Shown here: one piece after another, positions 29,974-39,323 of the stretch
Layout: each line of letters starts with the position of its first letter
How positions within the stretch are numbered: the stretch's first letter is position 1
NCBI GenBank assembly: GCA_002508315.1
Contig: DAHE01000006.1
Span: forward strand, 10,735-74,734
DNA from: Thermocladium sp. UBA166
Lineage (GTDB): Archaea; Thermoproteota; Thermoprotei; Thermoproteales; Thermocladiaceae
Length of the DNA stretch: 64,000 nt
Reading direction: 5' to 3'
The notes under the pieces: model-generated
What the model saw: only the letters and a program-made list of their open reading frames with translations
What the model was told of the DNA's origin: nothing
Database searches by the model: none
Made by a program: the position numbers and the translations under genes

Positions 29974-30564
29974 ATGAATAATAGCAAAGCATTTGGGCTG
30001 CTGATGTTAGTGGGCTCCGTTGGATTCATCTTTGCAATGAACGTGGCCGAATTCCTCTTTCCCGGCTACAGCGTCTCTAACAACTACATAAGCGACCTCG
30101 GCGCCATGTGCAGGGCCGGCTCATGCAGGATAATCCAGCCCTCCTCCACCATATTCAACACATCAATAATTCTACTCGGAATCGCGATAATAGCGGCATC
30201 CATCATAATAGCAACGTCCAGGGAGCGGCCCAGGCTATTCCCATCACTGTTAGCAGTATCGGGCGTGGGCGCCATCATGGTGGGATTATTCCCGGAATAC
30301 ACGGGGAGCCTTCACTCCATCTCGGCCCTAATCGTGTTCTTATTCGGAGGGCTCGCTGCAATAGCATCATACAAGTTACAGAGTAGCCCCATGAACATCA
30401 TCTCAATAATACTAGGCCTACTCACGCTATCCTCGCTCGCCCTCTACGTGACTGGCCATTACCTAGGCCTGGGACCCGGGGGGATGGAGCGAATGATAGT
30501 GTACCCCGCGCTGCTGTGGGGAATGGCACTCGGGGCGTATATGATGGGGAGGGCCGATTCCTAG
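29974..30564 (+). CDS. DUF998 family membrane protein
   Basis: The 196-residue product has about six membrane helices. The opening LLMLVGSVGFIFAMNVAEFLFPGYSVSNNYISDLGAM is the typical DUF998 pattern (helix, then a loop with xYSxxxNxISDLG). Function of the family is not established. There are two cysteines in the first outside loop (MCRAGSC). An AT-rich stretch with GCTTAAATAAT lies about 26 nt before the ATG. tRNA-Ser follows 73 nt downstream. Confidence 0.8.
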   Translation: MNNSKAFGLLMLVGSVGFIFAMNVAEFLFPGYSVSNNYISDLGAMCRAGSCRIIQPSSTIFNTSIILLGIAIIAASIIIATSRERPRLFPSLLAVSGVGAIMVGLFPEYTGSLHSISALIVFLFGGLAAIASYKLQSSPMNIISIILGLLTLSSLALYVTGHYLGLGPGGMERMIVYPALLWGMALGAYMMGRADS

Positions 30565-30637
30565 GCATTAGTGCGTGTCCAATAATTGGTAACGCAGTAA
30601 GGATAAAATTAAAAACCACCAATTAACGAAAACCCAA

Positions 30638-30736
30638 GCCGGGGTGGCCGAGCGGCCCAAGGCGCGGGACTCGAGACCCTTGGGCAAGTCATCCCGTCCC
30701 CGAAAGGGGGCCCGGGTTCAAATCCCGGCCCCGGCG
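30638..30736 (+). tRNA. trnS: tRNA-Ser (anticodon CGA) with 15-nt intron
   Basis: A class II tRNA: acceptor GCCGGGG pairs with CCCCGGC; D arm TGGCCGAGCGG; anticodon stem CGGGA/TCCCG with loop CTCGAGA (anticodon CGA); long variable arm CCCCGAAAGGGG; T arm CCGGGTTCAAATCCCGG; discriminator G at 30736 and encoded CCA (30737-30739). The anticodon loop is interrupted after position 37 by 15 nt (30676-30690, starting ACCCTTGGGC), the canonical archaeal intron site. GACT before and AGTC at the end of the intron can pair, as expected near a bulge-helix-bulge splice motif. AAATTAAAAAC about 30 nt upstream is the promoter. Confidence 0.95.
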
Positions 30737-30938
30737 CCATCATTAATACCCCCTATATCTAGATCAAGCCACCGTGAGCGTGAGGGGGAAAGAGGGGAGT
30801 CGATCGCCGATAAACACATTCCGTGCGTTGAGCGTGGGAAAAGGCATTCTGCTCAACTACCATTCAAAGCAAGGAGCACTCAATGATCATGTCTAGGCGC
30901 TCTTCTCTTTATGCTGTGGCCTCTCAATTAGCCTCGCT

Positions 30939-31898
30939 TTAAGTCTGAAATGCGTGAAATCCCTTGAACTCCACCTCAACCCCCATGCCCTTCTTCAAGG
31001 CCTTATCGTACACTAGCCTTCCCACGACTAGATCCTCCACTGCTATCCCCATGGACTTGAAGATAGTTACGGCGTCATCGCCCGGCCTCCCCTTAACCCT
31101 GTCCAGGACCACATCGGATAACCCCACTACCTTGGACCAATCTATGCCCGCCATTATTAAGTCCCCGGCCTCCAGTTTTGCCTGCTCCACATCGTCTACG
31201 GCTATGGCCGCGGCCCTCTCGACCGCGCTGGGCATCAATTCAGCCCTATTTGGCCAATTACTCCCAACCGCGTTTATGTGGATACCGCCGGCCAGCCACT
31301 CCCCGTCTATGAATGGGTCCTTGGAGTTCGTGGCTGTCACCAACACGTCCGCATCGCATGCTTCCCTGTAATCATTGACTATCTTCACATCGAAGCCCCT
31401 CGAGTCCACGAATCTGGCGAAGTCCTCAGCGTGCTTCCTGGTCCTGCTCATCACCTTGACGAGTCTCAATTTCATTACCCTAGACAAGGCCTCGAATTGC
31501 GTCCTGGCCTGCCCGCCAGTGCCTACAAGGCCTAGGACCTCCGCGTTTGCTCTAGCCATATGCCTGGTGGCCACCGCCGATGCAGCGCCGGTCCTCACCC
31601 TGCCCAGCCAATCTGCCTCTATCGCGGCTAGGGGCTCACCCGTTCTTAAATCAAACAATAGAACCACGAACCTAGTCCCTTGCTTGGTGCTGAGGTACGT
31701 CTTGAGCCCGGCCACGCCGTAACTGCCGAGCACGGAGCCTTGGAGCACGTGAAGCACTGCATTGGGCATGATGGTTCGCCTCCTCGGGGTGTTCACTGCT
31801 TGTCCGAGACCCATTAGTTTGAAGCCGTCCTCCACAGCCTCTATCGCCTCATCGAAGCCCAGTAGGGAGGATACCTCATCTTCCCGAATGAGGAGCAT
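30939..31898 (-). CDS. Ornithine cyclodeaminase / mu-crystallin family dehydrogenase
   Basis: From the ATG at 31898 the protein is about 319 residues and begins MLLIREDEVSSLLGFDEAIEAVEDGF, the usual family opening. The NAD(P) site is VLGLVGTGGQARTQFEALS near residue 120, with conserved RTGAASAVATRHMAR before it and VTATNSKDPFIDGEWLAGGIHINAVGS after it. Members include ornithine cyclodeaminase and archaeal alanine dehydrogenase; which one this is cannot be told. The frame opens upstream with a TTG at 31946, but ATATTAA at 31921-31927 is at leaderless distance from 31898. Confidence 0.88.
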   Translation of the reverse strand: MLLIREDEVSSLLGFDEAIEAVEDGFKLMGLGQAVNTPRRRTIMPNAVLHVLQGSVLGSYGVAGLKTYLSTKQGTRFVVLLFDLRTGEPLAAIEADWLGRVRTGAASAVATRHMARANAEVLGLVGTGGQARTQFEALSRVMKLRLVKVMSRTRKHAEDFARFVDSRGFDVKIVNDYREACDADVLVTATNSKDPFIDGEWLAGGIHINAVGSNWPNRAELMPSAVERAAAIAVDDVEQAKLEAGDLIMAGIDWSKVVGLSDVVLDRVKGRPGDDAVTIFKSMGIAVEDLVVGRLVYDKALKKGMGVEVEFKGFHAFQT

Positions 31899-32030
31899 GC
31901 TCAAACGGGGGGAGGAGCCATTAATATCGATATCCCCTAAACGCAAGTTTTTAGCGGTAAATTACCTCCATGCCTCGCCGACTCACGATGCAGCGAGGGG
32001 CCGGGAGGTCTCAAGTCCATGGGATGATCT

Positions 32031-32082
32031 TGCTGACCCCCTCCCCGCCTTAAAAGGCGAGGTTTGTCCCATTCCTTTATCA
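32031..32082 (+). repeat. Family-1 hairpin element (copy 2 of 3)
   Basis: The core reads GCTGACCCCCTCCCCGCC, TTAAAA, GGCGAGGTTTGTC and then a T-rich tail ending TTTATCA. Compared with 39206-39257 nearly every position is shared, including the tail, while the loop-closing bases differ. CGCC pairs with GGCG and the outer CCTC with GAGG. Upstream (about 31975-32000) CCTCGC and GCGAGG form a further inverted repeat. The element ends at the last codons of the convergent aminopeptidase-like gene. Confidence 0.55.
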
Positions 32083-33597
32083 ATCGCTTAGCTTTACCAT
32101 CTCCAGCTCCTCCAGGGTGGTTATGTACCTATTTATGATTTCGTGGTTGACTCCCGGATACTCGTTGGCTACCATGCTGGTTATGGAGCCCACATCTTCG
32201 GTGTACTCCATGGTTATGGGTATTAGGGATAGGAAGAGCGATCTATTCGCGCCCTCATTCAGCACATCCATTATCCAAGTATTGGCAAATACTTGCTGAT
32301 CCATTACGGGGCCTCGGAAGAGCTTCTTCACGTGACCACCCCCCGTCCCGGCGATGGATCGCGGGATCCCGTCTATTCGCCGCCTGGCGTTCTTCAGCTC
32401 TATGTAGTTGCCCACCAATTCACTATCGTGTTCCCCATACTCCCTCACGCTCTTAGCGACCGCGGAGGCTATTCCAGTGAGCATCTCCAGGCTGACCTTG
32501 TCCAACGTGTCTTGATTAGTGTGGTAAAACCTATCTGGCCACTGATTCAACATAACTGTCGGCACCTTGAATGCCAGTAACACGTCGTGATCGCTGCCTG
32601 CCTCGTAGTTAGCCATATCCATCCTTATCCCCCACACCTTGCTGGAGCCGCCGAACGTGTCGACCGTGAACACGGACCTAAGCGATCGATATATGAAGGC
32701 CTCGAGCGGGGTCATGGTGAAGTGAGGCGGATTCACTTGGATCAAGGTGGAGCCCGTCACGCCCTGGTTCTCCCCCACCATGTCTAGATTGACGAAGGAT
32801 TCCTGGGCCAACTTGCCCCCCCTATCCAACATGTACGCAAAGGAGCCCCAGTACTCCGGCACGAATAGGTGAAACGCGCGGGCCTGCTTTGCCACCAGTA
32901 TGTTGGCCACAGTGCCGCTCAGATTGTCGTTATACATCTCATATGGGTGGCAATAATGGCTTATCACGCCCACCTCAGCATCGTCGTCGCCGGCAATTAT
33001 TACCGGCATCTTAGCATTCGGCCTGAAGTGGCTTTGAACCACCATGGAGACCACGTTGCCCGCCAACTCATCAACTAACTCCCTAGGAATAGACATGACG
33101 GGGATGCCCCTCTCCTCCTCCTTTAGGAACAGGCCCATGTAGGGAAACGCATCGCCCGGCGCGCTCTCCCTATACAGCAGGAGACCCGCCGCGCCGGATC
33201 CAACCGCATTTCTATAAACAACGTATGGATCCCCCCTAGCTATCACTATCTTCCCCTCCACATCCATCATGGACTCCTCGCCGTCCCCAACATGCACGGC
33301 AATGCCGCGGGCCTCACTGGATGGACTGTGGGCCACCACCAGGAGGGGAGTGTCGTCCGTGGTTATCTTGCGGCCGCCCCACTCCAGTTCCCCATACTCT
33401 AAGTCCCAACCAATGGGAGCCTTAAACCTATCATACTCCCTATTATAATAATAATGAGTGATCTCGCTCGGGATCCCCAACTCATCCAATCTATCCTTTA
33501 TCAGCTCGGCGGCGTCCTCCAAGCCGCTGCTTCCCTGTATCCTATGATACTTGGCCAGCTCCACCAACAACCTAAGCGCCAAGTCCCTCCCGTTCAC
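32080..33597 (-). CDS. Aminopeptidase-like protein with PA domain (DUF4910 / M28-like)
   Basis: The 505-residue protein begins with an M28-like lead (LVELAKYHRIQGSSGLEDAAEL), then a protease-associated insert at about residues 95-150 (VHVGDGEESMMDVEGKIVIARG...AAGLLLYRE), then metal-site-like motifs VISHYCHPYEMYNDNLSGTVANILVAK near residue 212 and NYEAGSDHDVLLAFKVPTVML near 330, and YHTNQDTLDKVSLEML near 355. These match the DUF4910 / M28 aminopeptidase fold with His and Asp ligands. No signal peptide, so cytoplasmic peptide turnover is likely. TATA-like CATATAAATC lies about 26 nt upstream. Confidence 0.8.
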   Translation of the reverse strand: MNGRDLALRLLVELAKYHRIQGSSGLEDAAELIKDRLDELGIPSEITHYYYNREYDRFKAPIGWDLEYGELEWGGRKITTDDTPLLVVAHSPSSEARGIAVHVGDGEESMMDVEGKIVIARGDPYVVYRNAVGSGAAGLLLYRESAPGDAFPYMGLFLKEEERGIPVMSIPRELVDELAGNVVSMVVQSHFRPNAKMPVIIAGDDDAEVGVISHYCHPYEMYNDNLSGTVANILVAKQARAFHLFVPEYWGSFAYMLDRGGKLAQESFVNLDMVGENQGVTGSTLIQVNPPHFTMTPLEAFIYRSLRSVFTVDTFGGSSKVWGIRMDMANYEAGSDHDVLLAFKVPTVMLNQWPDRFYHTNQDTLDKVSLEMLTGIASAVAKSVREYGEHDSELVGNYIELKNARRRIDGIPRSIAGTGGGHVKKLFRGPVMDQQVFANTWIMDVLNEGANRSLFLSLIPITMEYTEDVGSITSMVANEYPGVNHEIINRYITTLEELEMVKLSD

Positions 33598-33859
33598 GCA
33601 TAAAGGGGTAACTGCAACGGCATATAAATCAGACCGCCCCTCAAGCCATATAAAAAAATATTAATAAGAAGCCGTAACTGACCATCCATTACATCGTTGC
33701 CGGCAAGGAGTGTGGGAAAACATGAGGGATTACGTGTAGAAAGCGGGTTTTGCGGCATTGTCTAGGACTTGATCGCTTGCCGAGGGGATCGGCTTTAGAT
33801 GGGCTTGCCTAGGGCCCATGGCGGTAAAATTTTTTTACTCAAGTAATCCGCGTTATGGC

Positions 33860-34990
33860 ATGAGGTTACTGGAATATAAAGGCAAGGATTTATTGTATAA
33901 GTATGGCGTTGAGAAGCCTAGGGGCATGGTAATAAGTTCTCCGGATCAGATCGGGCAGGGACTTAAATATCCTGTCTTCGTCAAGGCGCAGGTCCCCTTC
34001 GCCGGCAGGGCTAAGATGGGGCTTGTCAAGAGGGCCAATAACGTAGATGAGGCGAGGGCCGTAGCTAGGGATTACTTGGGCAAGGTTATCCAGGACTTCC
34101 CCATAAGGAAGGTTTTGCTAGAGGAGGGGTCTCCCATAAAGAAGGAATACTACATATCCATGACCGTGGATAGGACGAATGAGAGGTACCTAATACTGGC
34201 GTCACCTGAGGGAGGGATAGACATAGAGGAGGTGGCCAAGGAGCACCCGGAGAAGATATTCAGGGGCGGGTTCCATCCATTCGCTGGCCTGCGGGATTAC
34301 TTGGTCAACGAGTTGATTAAGTTCATGGGGATCCAGGGGACCCAAGCGAGGGACTTCGCCAAGGTGGTGTACGCCATGTATCAAGTGATGATGGATTACG
34401 ATGCTGAGCTCGTGGAGATAAACCCTCTTGCCTTGACTGAGGACGGCAAGTTCATCGCAATAGATGTGAAGATAATGGTTGACGATAATGCCTTGTTCAG
34501 GCACGGCGATATAAACGTGGAGGAGGAGGGGGACTTGACCAGGGAAGAGCTTGAGGCGAGGGCCGCCGGCTTCCATTACGTGGAGCTGCCGGGCGATATA
34601 GGGATCATAGGCAATGGGGCTGGCTTGACGATGGCCACGATGGATTTAGTGAAGGAGTACGGCGGGGAGCCCGCGGACTTCCTGGACATAGGCGGAGGCG
34701 CCAGCAGGGATATAGTGAAATCAGCCTTGACGCTGCTCCTGAAGGATGCCAGGATAAGGGCGGTGTTGATCAATATATTCGGCGGCATAACCAGGGGGGA
34801 TGAGGTGGCGTATGGGGTGACGGAGGCCATAAGGGAGGTGGGCGTCTCCAAACCTATATTCATAAGGCTTAAGGGAACTAATGAGGAGGAGGGTAGGAAG
34901 ATATTGGCCCCGCTAAACATTAAAATATACGACACGGCCGAGGAGGCGGTGCAGGACTTAATGAAGTCAATAAGGGGTGATGGTAAATGA
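33860..34990 (+). CDS. sucC: Succinyl-CoA synthetase, beta subunit
   Basis: From the ATG at 33860 the protein is 376 residues starting [20 protein letters not shown], the usual SucC N-terminus with its ATP-grasp domain; later [31 protein letters not shown] and FLDIGGGAS mark the Mg/ATP and CoA-ligase parts. The enzyme interconverts succinate and succinyl-CoA. The frame opens at 33818, but the TATA (AAAATTTTTTTA, 33825-33836) lies there, 26 nt before 33860. It is followed by sucD with a 4-nt overlap. Confidence 0.95.
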   Translation: MRLLEYKGKDLLYKYGVEKPRGMVISSPDQIGQGLKYPVFVKAQVPFAGRAKMGLVKRANNVDEARAVARDYLGKVIQDFPIRKVLLEEGSPIKKEYYISMTVDRTNERYLILASPEGGIDIEEVAKEHPEKIFRGGFHPFAGLRDYLVNELIKFMGIQGTQARDFAKVVYAMYQVMMDYDAELVEINPLALTEDGKFIAIDVKIMVDDNALFRHGDINVEEEGDLTREELEARAAGFHYVELPGDIGIIGNGAGLTMATMDLVKEYGGEPADFLDIGGGASRDIVKSALTLLLKDARIRAVLINIFGGITRGDEVAYGVTEAIREVGVSKPIFIRLKGTNEEEGRKILAPLNIKIYDTAEEAVQDLMKSIRGDGK

Positions 34991-35856
34991 TACTCGTTAA
35001 CTCCAACACCAAGGTGATAGTGCAAGGAATAACGGGCAGCGAGGGCTCGAGACACGCGCAGTACATGCTCCAGTACGGAACTAAGGTTGTTGGGGGAGTC
35101 ACGCCGGGCAAGGGAGGGCAGTCCATCGTGGGGGTGCCCGTCTTCGACTCCGTGGAGGAGGCCGTGGCCAAGACAGGGGCCAATACCTCCATAGTGTTCG
35201 TCCCAGCCAGGTTCGCCGCCGACGCGGTGTTCGAGGCCATAGACGCCGGCCTGGGCTTGGTCGTGGTCATAACCGAACACATTCCCATACACGACGCGTT
35301 AAAATTCGTGAATTACGCCAAGTATAGGGGAACTACCATAGTTGGCCCCAACTGCCCGGGCGTCATAAGCCCCACCGTCAGTAAGGTCGGGATACTGCCC
35401 AACAGCATATATAACAAGAAGGGACCCATAGGCATAATATCCAGGAGCGGCACCTTGACGTACGAGCTATCCTTCCTGTTATCGCAGGCCGGCTTCGGGC
35501 AGAGCACGGTTGTGGGAGTGGGGGGTGACCCCGTGACCGGCATAGACACTGTGGAGACAGCCATGATGTTCGAGAAGGACGATGAGACGAAGCTAATAGT
35601 GGCAGTGGGAGAGATTGGGGGCGACGCGGAGGAGAGGCTGGCCAAGGCAATACTAGAGGGTAAGATAACTAAGCCCGTGGTGGGCTTCATAGCTGGACGA
35701 ACGGCTCCCCCAGGAAAGAGGATGGGGCACGCGGGGGCCATAGTATCAATGGGGATGGGCACCTACGCCGGCAAGGTCGAGGCGCTCAGGGGGGCCGGGG
35801 TGCCCGTTGCCAAGACGCCGCTCGAAGTCGCCAAGCTGGTTAAGGAGAGGTTCTAA
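34987..35856 (+). CDS. sucD: Succinyl-CoA synthetase, alpha subunit
   Basis: The 289-residue subunit has [33 protein letters not shown] (CoA-binding Rossmann start), [10 protein letters not shown] near residue 120 and the phospho-histidine region [20 protein letters not shown] near 235. ATGA overlap with sucC and a GGTGA ribosome site 7-9 nt upstream show translational coupling. Its end overlaps the end of the opposite-strand regulator gene by 4 nt. Confidence 0.96.
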   Translation: MILVNSNTKVIVQGITGSEGSRHAQYMLQYGTKVVGGVTPGKGGQSIVGVPVFDSVEEAVAKTGANTSIVFVPARFAADAVFEAIDAGLGLVVVITEHIPIHDALKFVNYAKYRGTTIVGPNCPGVISPTVSKVGILPNSIYNKKGPIGIISRSGTLTYELSFLLSQAGFGQSTVVGVGGDPVTGIDTVETAMMFEKDDETKLIVAVGEIGGDAEERLAKAILEGKITKPVVGFIAGRTAPPGKRMGHAGAIVSMGMGTYAGKVEALRGAGVPVAKTPLEVAKLVKERF

Positions 35857-36482
35857 TCGCTCGCGAAACTCACCGCTTTACCATCCCGCGATTGTCTCTC
35901 CTCCTTTATGTCCAGGAAACCATCGCTGAGCAGTTTGGCGAGCTTGCCATTCATCCAATTGCTGAGCAGTTCCACGTACGCCTCAGCCGGCGTCCTGGAC
36001 GTTATGGTAACATTAAGTTTATCCTCGAGGGACTTCAATGAATCCGTGCATTGGGTTATGAAGGGACACCTAACGCAGTTGATGGTGGGCTCCTTCCCCG
36101 TCACCACTATGAAGCCCGTCTTGTAATCCACGAACGCGCCCATATTGTTTATAATCCTGAGGGAGAGGCTTCCATCCTCGCTCCTCACCCTATAAGCCAA
36201 GTAAACGCTCGCCGCCAGCCCGTACTCGCCGTCCCTATCCATTACCCAGCCCGACCCCAGTAGCTCGGATAGGTGGTGGAACAGCGTGGAGCGGGGCACC
36301 TTGAGCTTTCGCATCATGTCCACGGGCCTCGTTACGCCGAAGTTTATCAATCTCAGGATGTTTATCCTGACCGGGTGGAACACCTTGAGGAACGCCGCCT
36401 CGCTCATCATCCTAATCCCATCATTTCCCACCCGCCTCGCCACGGGTATCCTTATCACCTCCGCATTGCTGACGACATCCAT
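35853..36482 (-). CDS. Winged-helix transcription regulator with C-terminal cysteine cluster (paralogue 1)
   Basis: About 209 residues. Residues ~20-85 form an ArsR-like winged helix ([41 protein letters not shown]). The C-terminal half has [20 protein letters not shown] followed by [12 protein letters not shown] (Cys-x2-Cys-x5-Cys), a likely metal, iron-sulfur or redox site. The protein at 46081-46764 has the same architecture. The frame opens with a TTG at 36497; I use the ATG at 36482 because TATTTAAAC is about 26-33 nt upstream. It faces sucCD tail to tail. Confidence 0.8.
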   Translation of the reverse strand: MDVVSNAEVIRIPVARRVGNDGIRMMSEAAFLKVFHPVRINILRLINFGVTRPVDMMRKLKVPRSTLFHHLSELLGSGWVMDRDGEYGLAASVYLAYRVRSEDGSLSLRIINNMGAFVDYKTGFIVVTGKEPTINCVRCPFITQCTDSLKSLEDKLNVTITSRTPAEAYVELLSNWMNGKLAKLLSDGFLDIKEERQSRDGKAVSFASD

Positions 36483-36568
36483 GAAACCCCCAATCAATCA
36501 AAACGGGACTAGTTTAAATAAATAAACCGACTCTTCCCACTAAATGACTCTAGCCGGGTCGTGGTGCA

Positions 36569-36976
36569 TCACTCGCTGCATTGAGCTGCATATCTGGGCC
36601 CCTCCCACACCGTGAGCGAGAGCTTGCCATCGCTCCGCCCAATCCCGCTCCTGACCTCCTCCAGTAACTGCCTGCAAATCACCTCGGCGGTGGCGTACTT
36701 ACCCCTCACGGGCTTAATCTCCACCTTGAATGGAGCCCTTATCTCTACTCGGCCGACGTCCCCCTCCGGCACCAGTAACTTATAATTCCACCGCCTCGCC
36801 ACGCCTTGAACCACGGAGTTGAGCAACTCGAAATCCATTAGGTAATCCCCACCGCCCAGCTCCGCCTCGTACTCCACGTCTATCTTATATGTATGCCCAT
36901 GCAAATAATTATACTCATCGCTGAAGCCGGTGTAATGAGCGGCCTCGAAGTATACATTGATGACCATAATCTTCAT
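36569..36976 (-). CDS. queD: 6-pyruvoyl-tetrahydropterin synthase / QueD family protein
   Basis: The 135-residue protein has the family zinc ligands: His in YFEAAHYTGF near residue 13 and two in YLHGHTYKIDVEYEAE near residue 27, and the downstream MDFELLNSVVQGV and EVICRQLLEEV segments, with the family Glu in SLTVWEGP. In archaea such proteins act as QueD (6-carboxy-tetrahydropterin synthase, archaeosine route) or in pterin synthesis. Without queC/queE neighbours the exact role is open. No clear TATA at the usual spacing. Confidence 0.85.
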   Translation of the reverse strand: MKIMVINVYFEAAHYTGFSDEYNYLHGHTYKIDVEYEAELGGGDYLMDFELLNSVVQGVARRWNYKLLVPEGDVGRVEIRAPFKVEIKPVRGKYATAEVICRQLLEEVRSGIGRSDGKLSLTVWEGPRYAAQCSE

Positions 36977-37352
36977 CGCGGAACCACCCCAGCTACCCGA
37001 TGCGGTCCCATGCCTGGCGACTTCATTTCACGCAGATCCTCGCTATTCCCGCCCCCTAGGTCCCGCCTTGACGTCAACGTGAGGATGACCACTTACCCTT
37101 AAAACCGGCACCTCTTAAAAATATGTGCCCTCTGGGCGATGATCAGTTTCTCTCGCACTTCAAGCATTCCGCTAAGAGGGAGCGCTTTAGGATGCGGAAT
37201 ATCATCCATACCGCATTGATGCCGCCTTTAGTGATGGTTCATGAAACATCGCGAATTATCCCCCTTTACGGGCAGGGCGTTCCCTCCTCGTGGGAGGGGT
37301 TTTTAGCCCCTGAGCCTCATAGCTTAAAAACTCGAATTGGCTTTGGACTTGC
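36977..37352. other. Gene-free region with its own TATA and two hairpins
   Basis: A good TATA (CTCTTAAAAATATG, 37107-37118) is followed by sequence with two inverted repeats: ATTCCGC (about 37167-37173) with GCGGAAT (about 37195-37201), and CCCTCC (about 37284-37289) with GGGAGGGG just after, followed by TTTTTAG. An 86-codon frame (37123-37383) covers it but runs into the next gene and has no recognisable content. An unknown small RNA or a remnant mobile-element end are both possible. The last TATA (CTTAAAAACTCG, 37322-37333) belongs to the membrane-protein gene. Confidence 0.4.
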
Positions 37353-37976
37353 ATGGATGTCGGCATTTTCCTGGCCGCGCTAGGTATAAGCCTATTGGAG
37401 CTATCGGAGGCGGGGGCAGTGACCGCCATATATCAAGCAGCGTATAAGGGCTTGAAACCCATAGCTTACTCCATAATTGGAGTCGCCCTAGTGCTGATAC
37501 CTACCTTCACTGTGGGAAAGTACATAGTGCTGCTTCCCCTAAGGTACGTGCTGGCAGCGTCAGCCGCAATACTTTTCTATTTCGGTTACAGGCTATTGAG
37601 GAGCAGCAGGAGGTACTTCAAGGGGATTCGAAGGCATGGGGAGGAGGAGAAGGAGGGAGTAGGAGTAGTGCTTGCGGTGTCAGCCACGGAGGCATTAGAG
37701 GCGGCGCTCGTAATAATAGCGCTTATACCCAAGAGCTACTCATCCGCGTTGCTGGGAACCCTGATAGCGGCGGGGGCCGTGGTCCTATTAACCATAGCCT
37801 TGAAGGATCAAATAGCCAGGATAAGGCTTCCCCACTTGAAATTCGTCCTATCATCACTGCTGTTCAGCCTGGGAACCATGTGGGGAGTGGAGATATTCAC
37901 GGACGTTGACGAGCTGTTCCTGCTAGCTTTCTTCGCGGCGTGGCTTGGCATAAACTACGTTATTGTGAAGATGTGA
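37353..37976 (+). CDS. Multi-helix membrane protein, FTR1/COG4280-like
   Basis: The 207-residue protein has about six to seven helices. Acidic residues in the first helix (SLLELSEAGAVTAIYQAA) and the same kind of element later (SATEALEAALVIIALIPKSY) repeat an ExxEA pattern, reminiscent of FTR1-type and related COG4280 membrane proteins where paired Glu residues bind metal. It looks like an internal duplication of three helices. Substrate unknown; a metal transporter is a guess. TATA about 26 nt before the ATG. Confidence 0.7.
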   Translation: MDVGIFLAALGISLLELSEAGAVTAIYQAAYKGLKPIAYSIIGVALVLIPTFTVGKYIVLLPLRYVLAASAAILFYFGYRLLRSSRRYFKGIRRHGEEEKEGVGVVLAVSATEALEAALVIIALIPKSYSSALLGTLIAAGAVVLLTIALKDQIARIRLPHLKFVLSSLLFSLGTMWGVEIFTDVDELFLLAFFAAWLGINYVIVKM

Positions 37977-38080
37977 ATCCACTACCCCTTACCGCACATG
38001 GCTGAGGAACCTTGTTTCCTATATCGAGTAATGTAGCTCGCTCAATAAAGCCGCTCCTTCAGGTAAAAAAACTAGAGGGC

Positions 38081-39109
38081 CTAAACTATTATGGGTACTT
38101 GCCTATCCTTGTTCTGCCGTTCTATCATCCATCCTGGGTACTGGGACTTCGGCTTGGTCAACTCGTTCAATTCATCCAACTGCCTCGACGTTAGATTGAC
38201 GTTAATTGCCCCTAAGTTCTCCTCTAGCTGCTCCATAGTCCTAGCCCCTATTATAACTATCAATTTCTTGGAGAGCAACCAAGCAATGGCCACTTGGGCA
38301 GGCGTCGCTCCCTGCTCCTTAGCTATCTCCCTCAACTTATCCACTACCCGCTTAGCCAGTACTGAATCGAATGGAGGAAAGAAGAAGCCTCTGTTCCCCA
38401 TCCTAGTACCCGGCTGCGGCTTCTCGTAGTCCGTGTACTTGCCGGTGAGTATGCCGCCGTGAAGCGGGCTCCATACCAGCAACGTCATGCCGCTGTGCTC
38501 CATGTACGGCAGCACCTCGTGCTCTATATCCCTGTTCAATAGGGAGTAATTCATCTGGGCCGTCTCATACCTGGCGTACCCCCTCTCCTGACTAATTGTT
38601 TGTAGGACGGCCATTTGCCAAGCCGCGAAGTTGGACACCCCGGGATAATTGACCAGCCCCTCATCTACCAACCTCTGCATCGCTTGAGCTGCCTCCTCTA
38701 TAGGGGCTAAGGAGTCCCATCCATGGAATTGATAGAAGTCTATCCAAGTAGTTCCAAGTCGCTCTAAGCTCTTCCTAATAGCCACGTTTATATGGTGTCT
38801 CGACAAGCCAGTCTCGTTGACGCCGGGGCCCGTCCTGCCCCTGACCTTCGTGGCTATCAACACTTGCTCCCTATACTCCCCCAAAGCCCGGCCCAGTAGG
38901 ACCTCGGACCTTCCCTCGTCATAGACATCCGCCGTGTCGAAGAAGTTTATGCCGGCGTCTATGGATCGCTTCACCATCTTATTAGCCAGTTCCTGGTCGA
39001 CGCCGCCCAGCTTCCAGGCATTCTTCTCGCCGAAGGTCATTGCCCCAAGGGCCAGGACGGAGCCGAGGACGCCCGTCTTCCCTATCCTTATGTATCTCAT
39101 TCCATCCAT
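38081..39109 (-). CDS. Aldo-keto reductase
   Basis: From the ATG at 39109 the protein is about 342 residues. It has the AKR catalytic set: Asp and Tyr in INFFDTADVYDEGRSEVLLGRAL, Lys in VLIATKVRGRTG, His in IDFYQFHGWDS, and C-terminal NADPH region VIIGARTMEQLEENLGAI. It resembles the bacterial YghZ/voltage-channel-beta-like subfamily. Substrate not determined. The longer frame (to 39190) includes its own TATA (TTTTTAAAT at 39131-39139), so that part is not coding. Confidence 0.9.
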   Translation of the reverse strand: MDGMRYIRIGKTGVLGSVLALGAMTFGEKNAWKLGGVDQELANKMVKRSIDAGINFFDTADVYDEGRSEVLLGRALGEYREQVLIATKVRGRTGPGVNETGLSRHHINVAIRKSLERLGTTWIDFYQFHGWDSLAPIEEAAQAMQRLVDEGLVNYPGVSNFAAWQMAVLQTISQERGYARYETAQMNYSLLNRDIEHEVLPYMEHSGMTLLVWSPLHGGILTGKYTDYEKPQPGTRMGNRGFFFPPFDSVLAKRVVDKLREIAKEQGATPAQVAIAWLLSKKLIVIIGARTMEQLEENLGAINVNLTSRQLDELNELTKPKSQYPGWMIERQNKDRQVPIIV

Positions 39110-39205
39110 AGAACTTAATAGGTTAACCAATTTAAAAACGTGGCGACTGAAATCGATTGAGCATTGAGGCGGGGCATGGAGACTCCCCACTATGGTTTGA
39201 ACCCA

Positions 39206-39257
<52 letters not shown>

Positions 39258-39323
39258 GCGGCTCGTTCTGAAAAAATATCGATTTCGAAATGTTTTTATC
39301 CGGGCACGCGTCGATGGCTTTCC

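Noticed and set aside
30740..30938. Possible gene or RNA between tRNA-Ser and the ornithine-cyclodeaminase-like gene
   Set aside because: No ORF of note, no C/D or H/ACA boxes, no TATA at useful spacing.
36977..37106. Possible promoter for the QueD-like gene
   Set aside because: No TATA at 24-30 nt upstream; nothing that decides between the two N-terminal methionines.
37123..37383. 86-codon ORF upstream of the COG4280-like membrane protein
   Set aside because: It runs into the next gene, has no recognisable motif, and is crossed by two inverted repeats and a second TATA box, so it is more likely non-coding.
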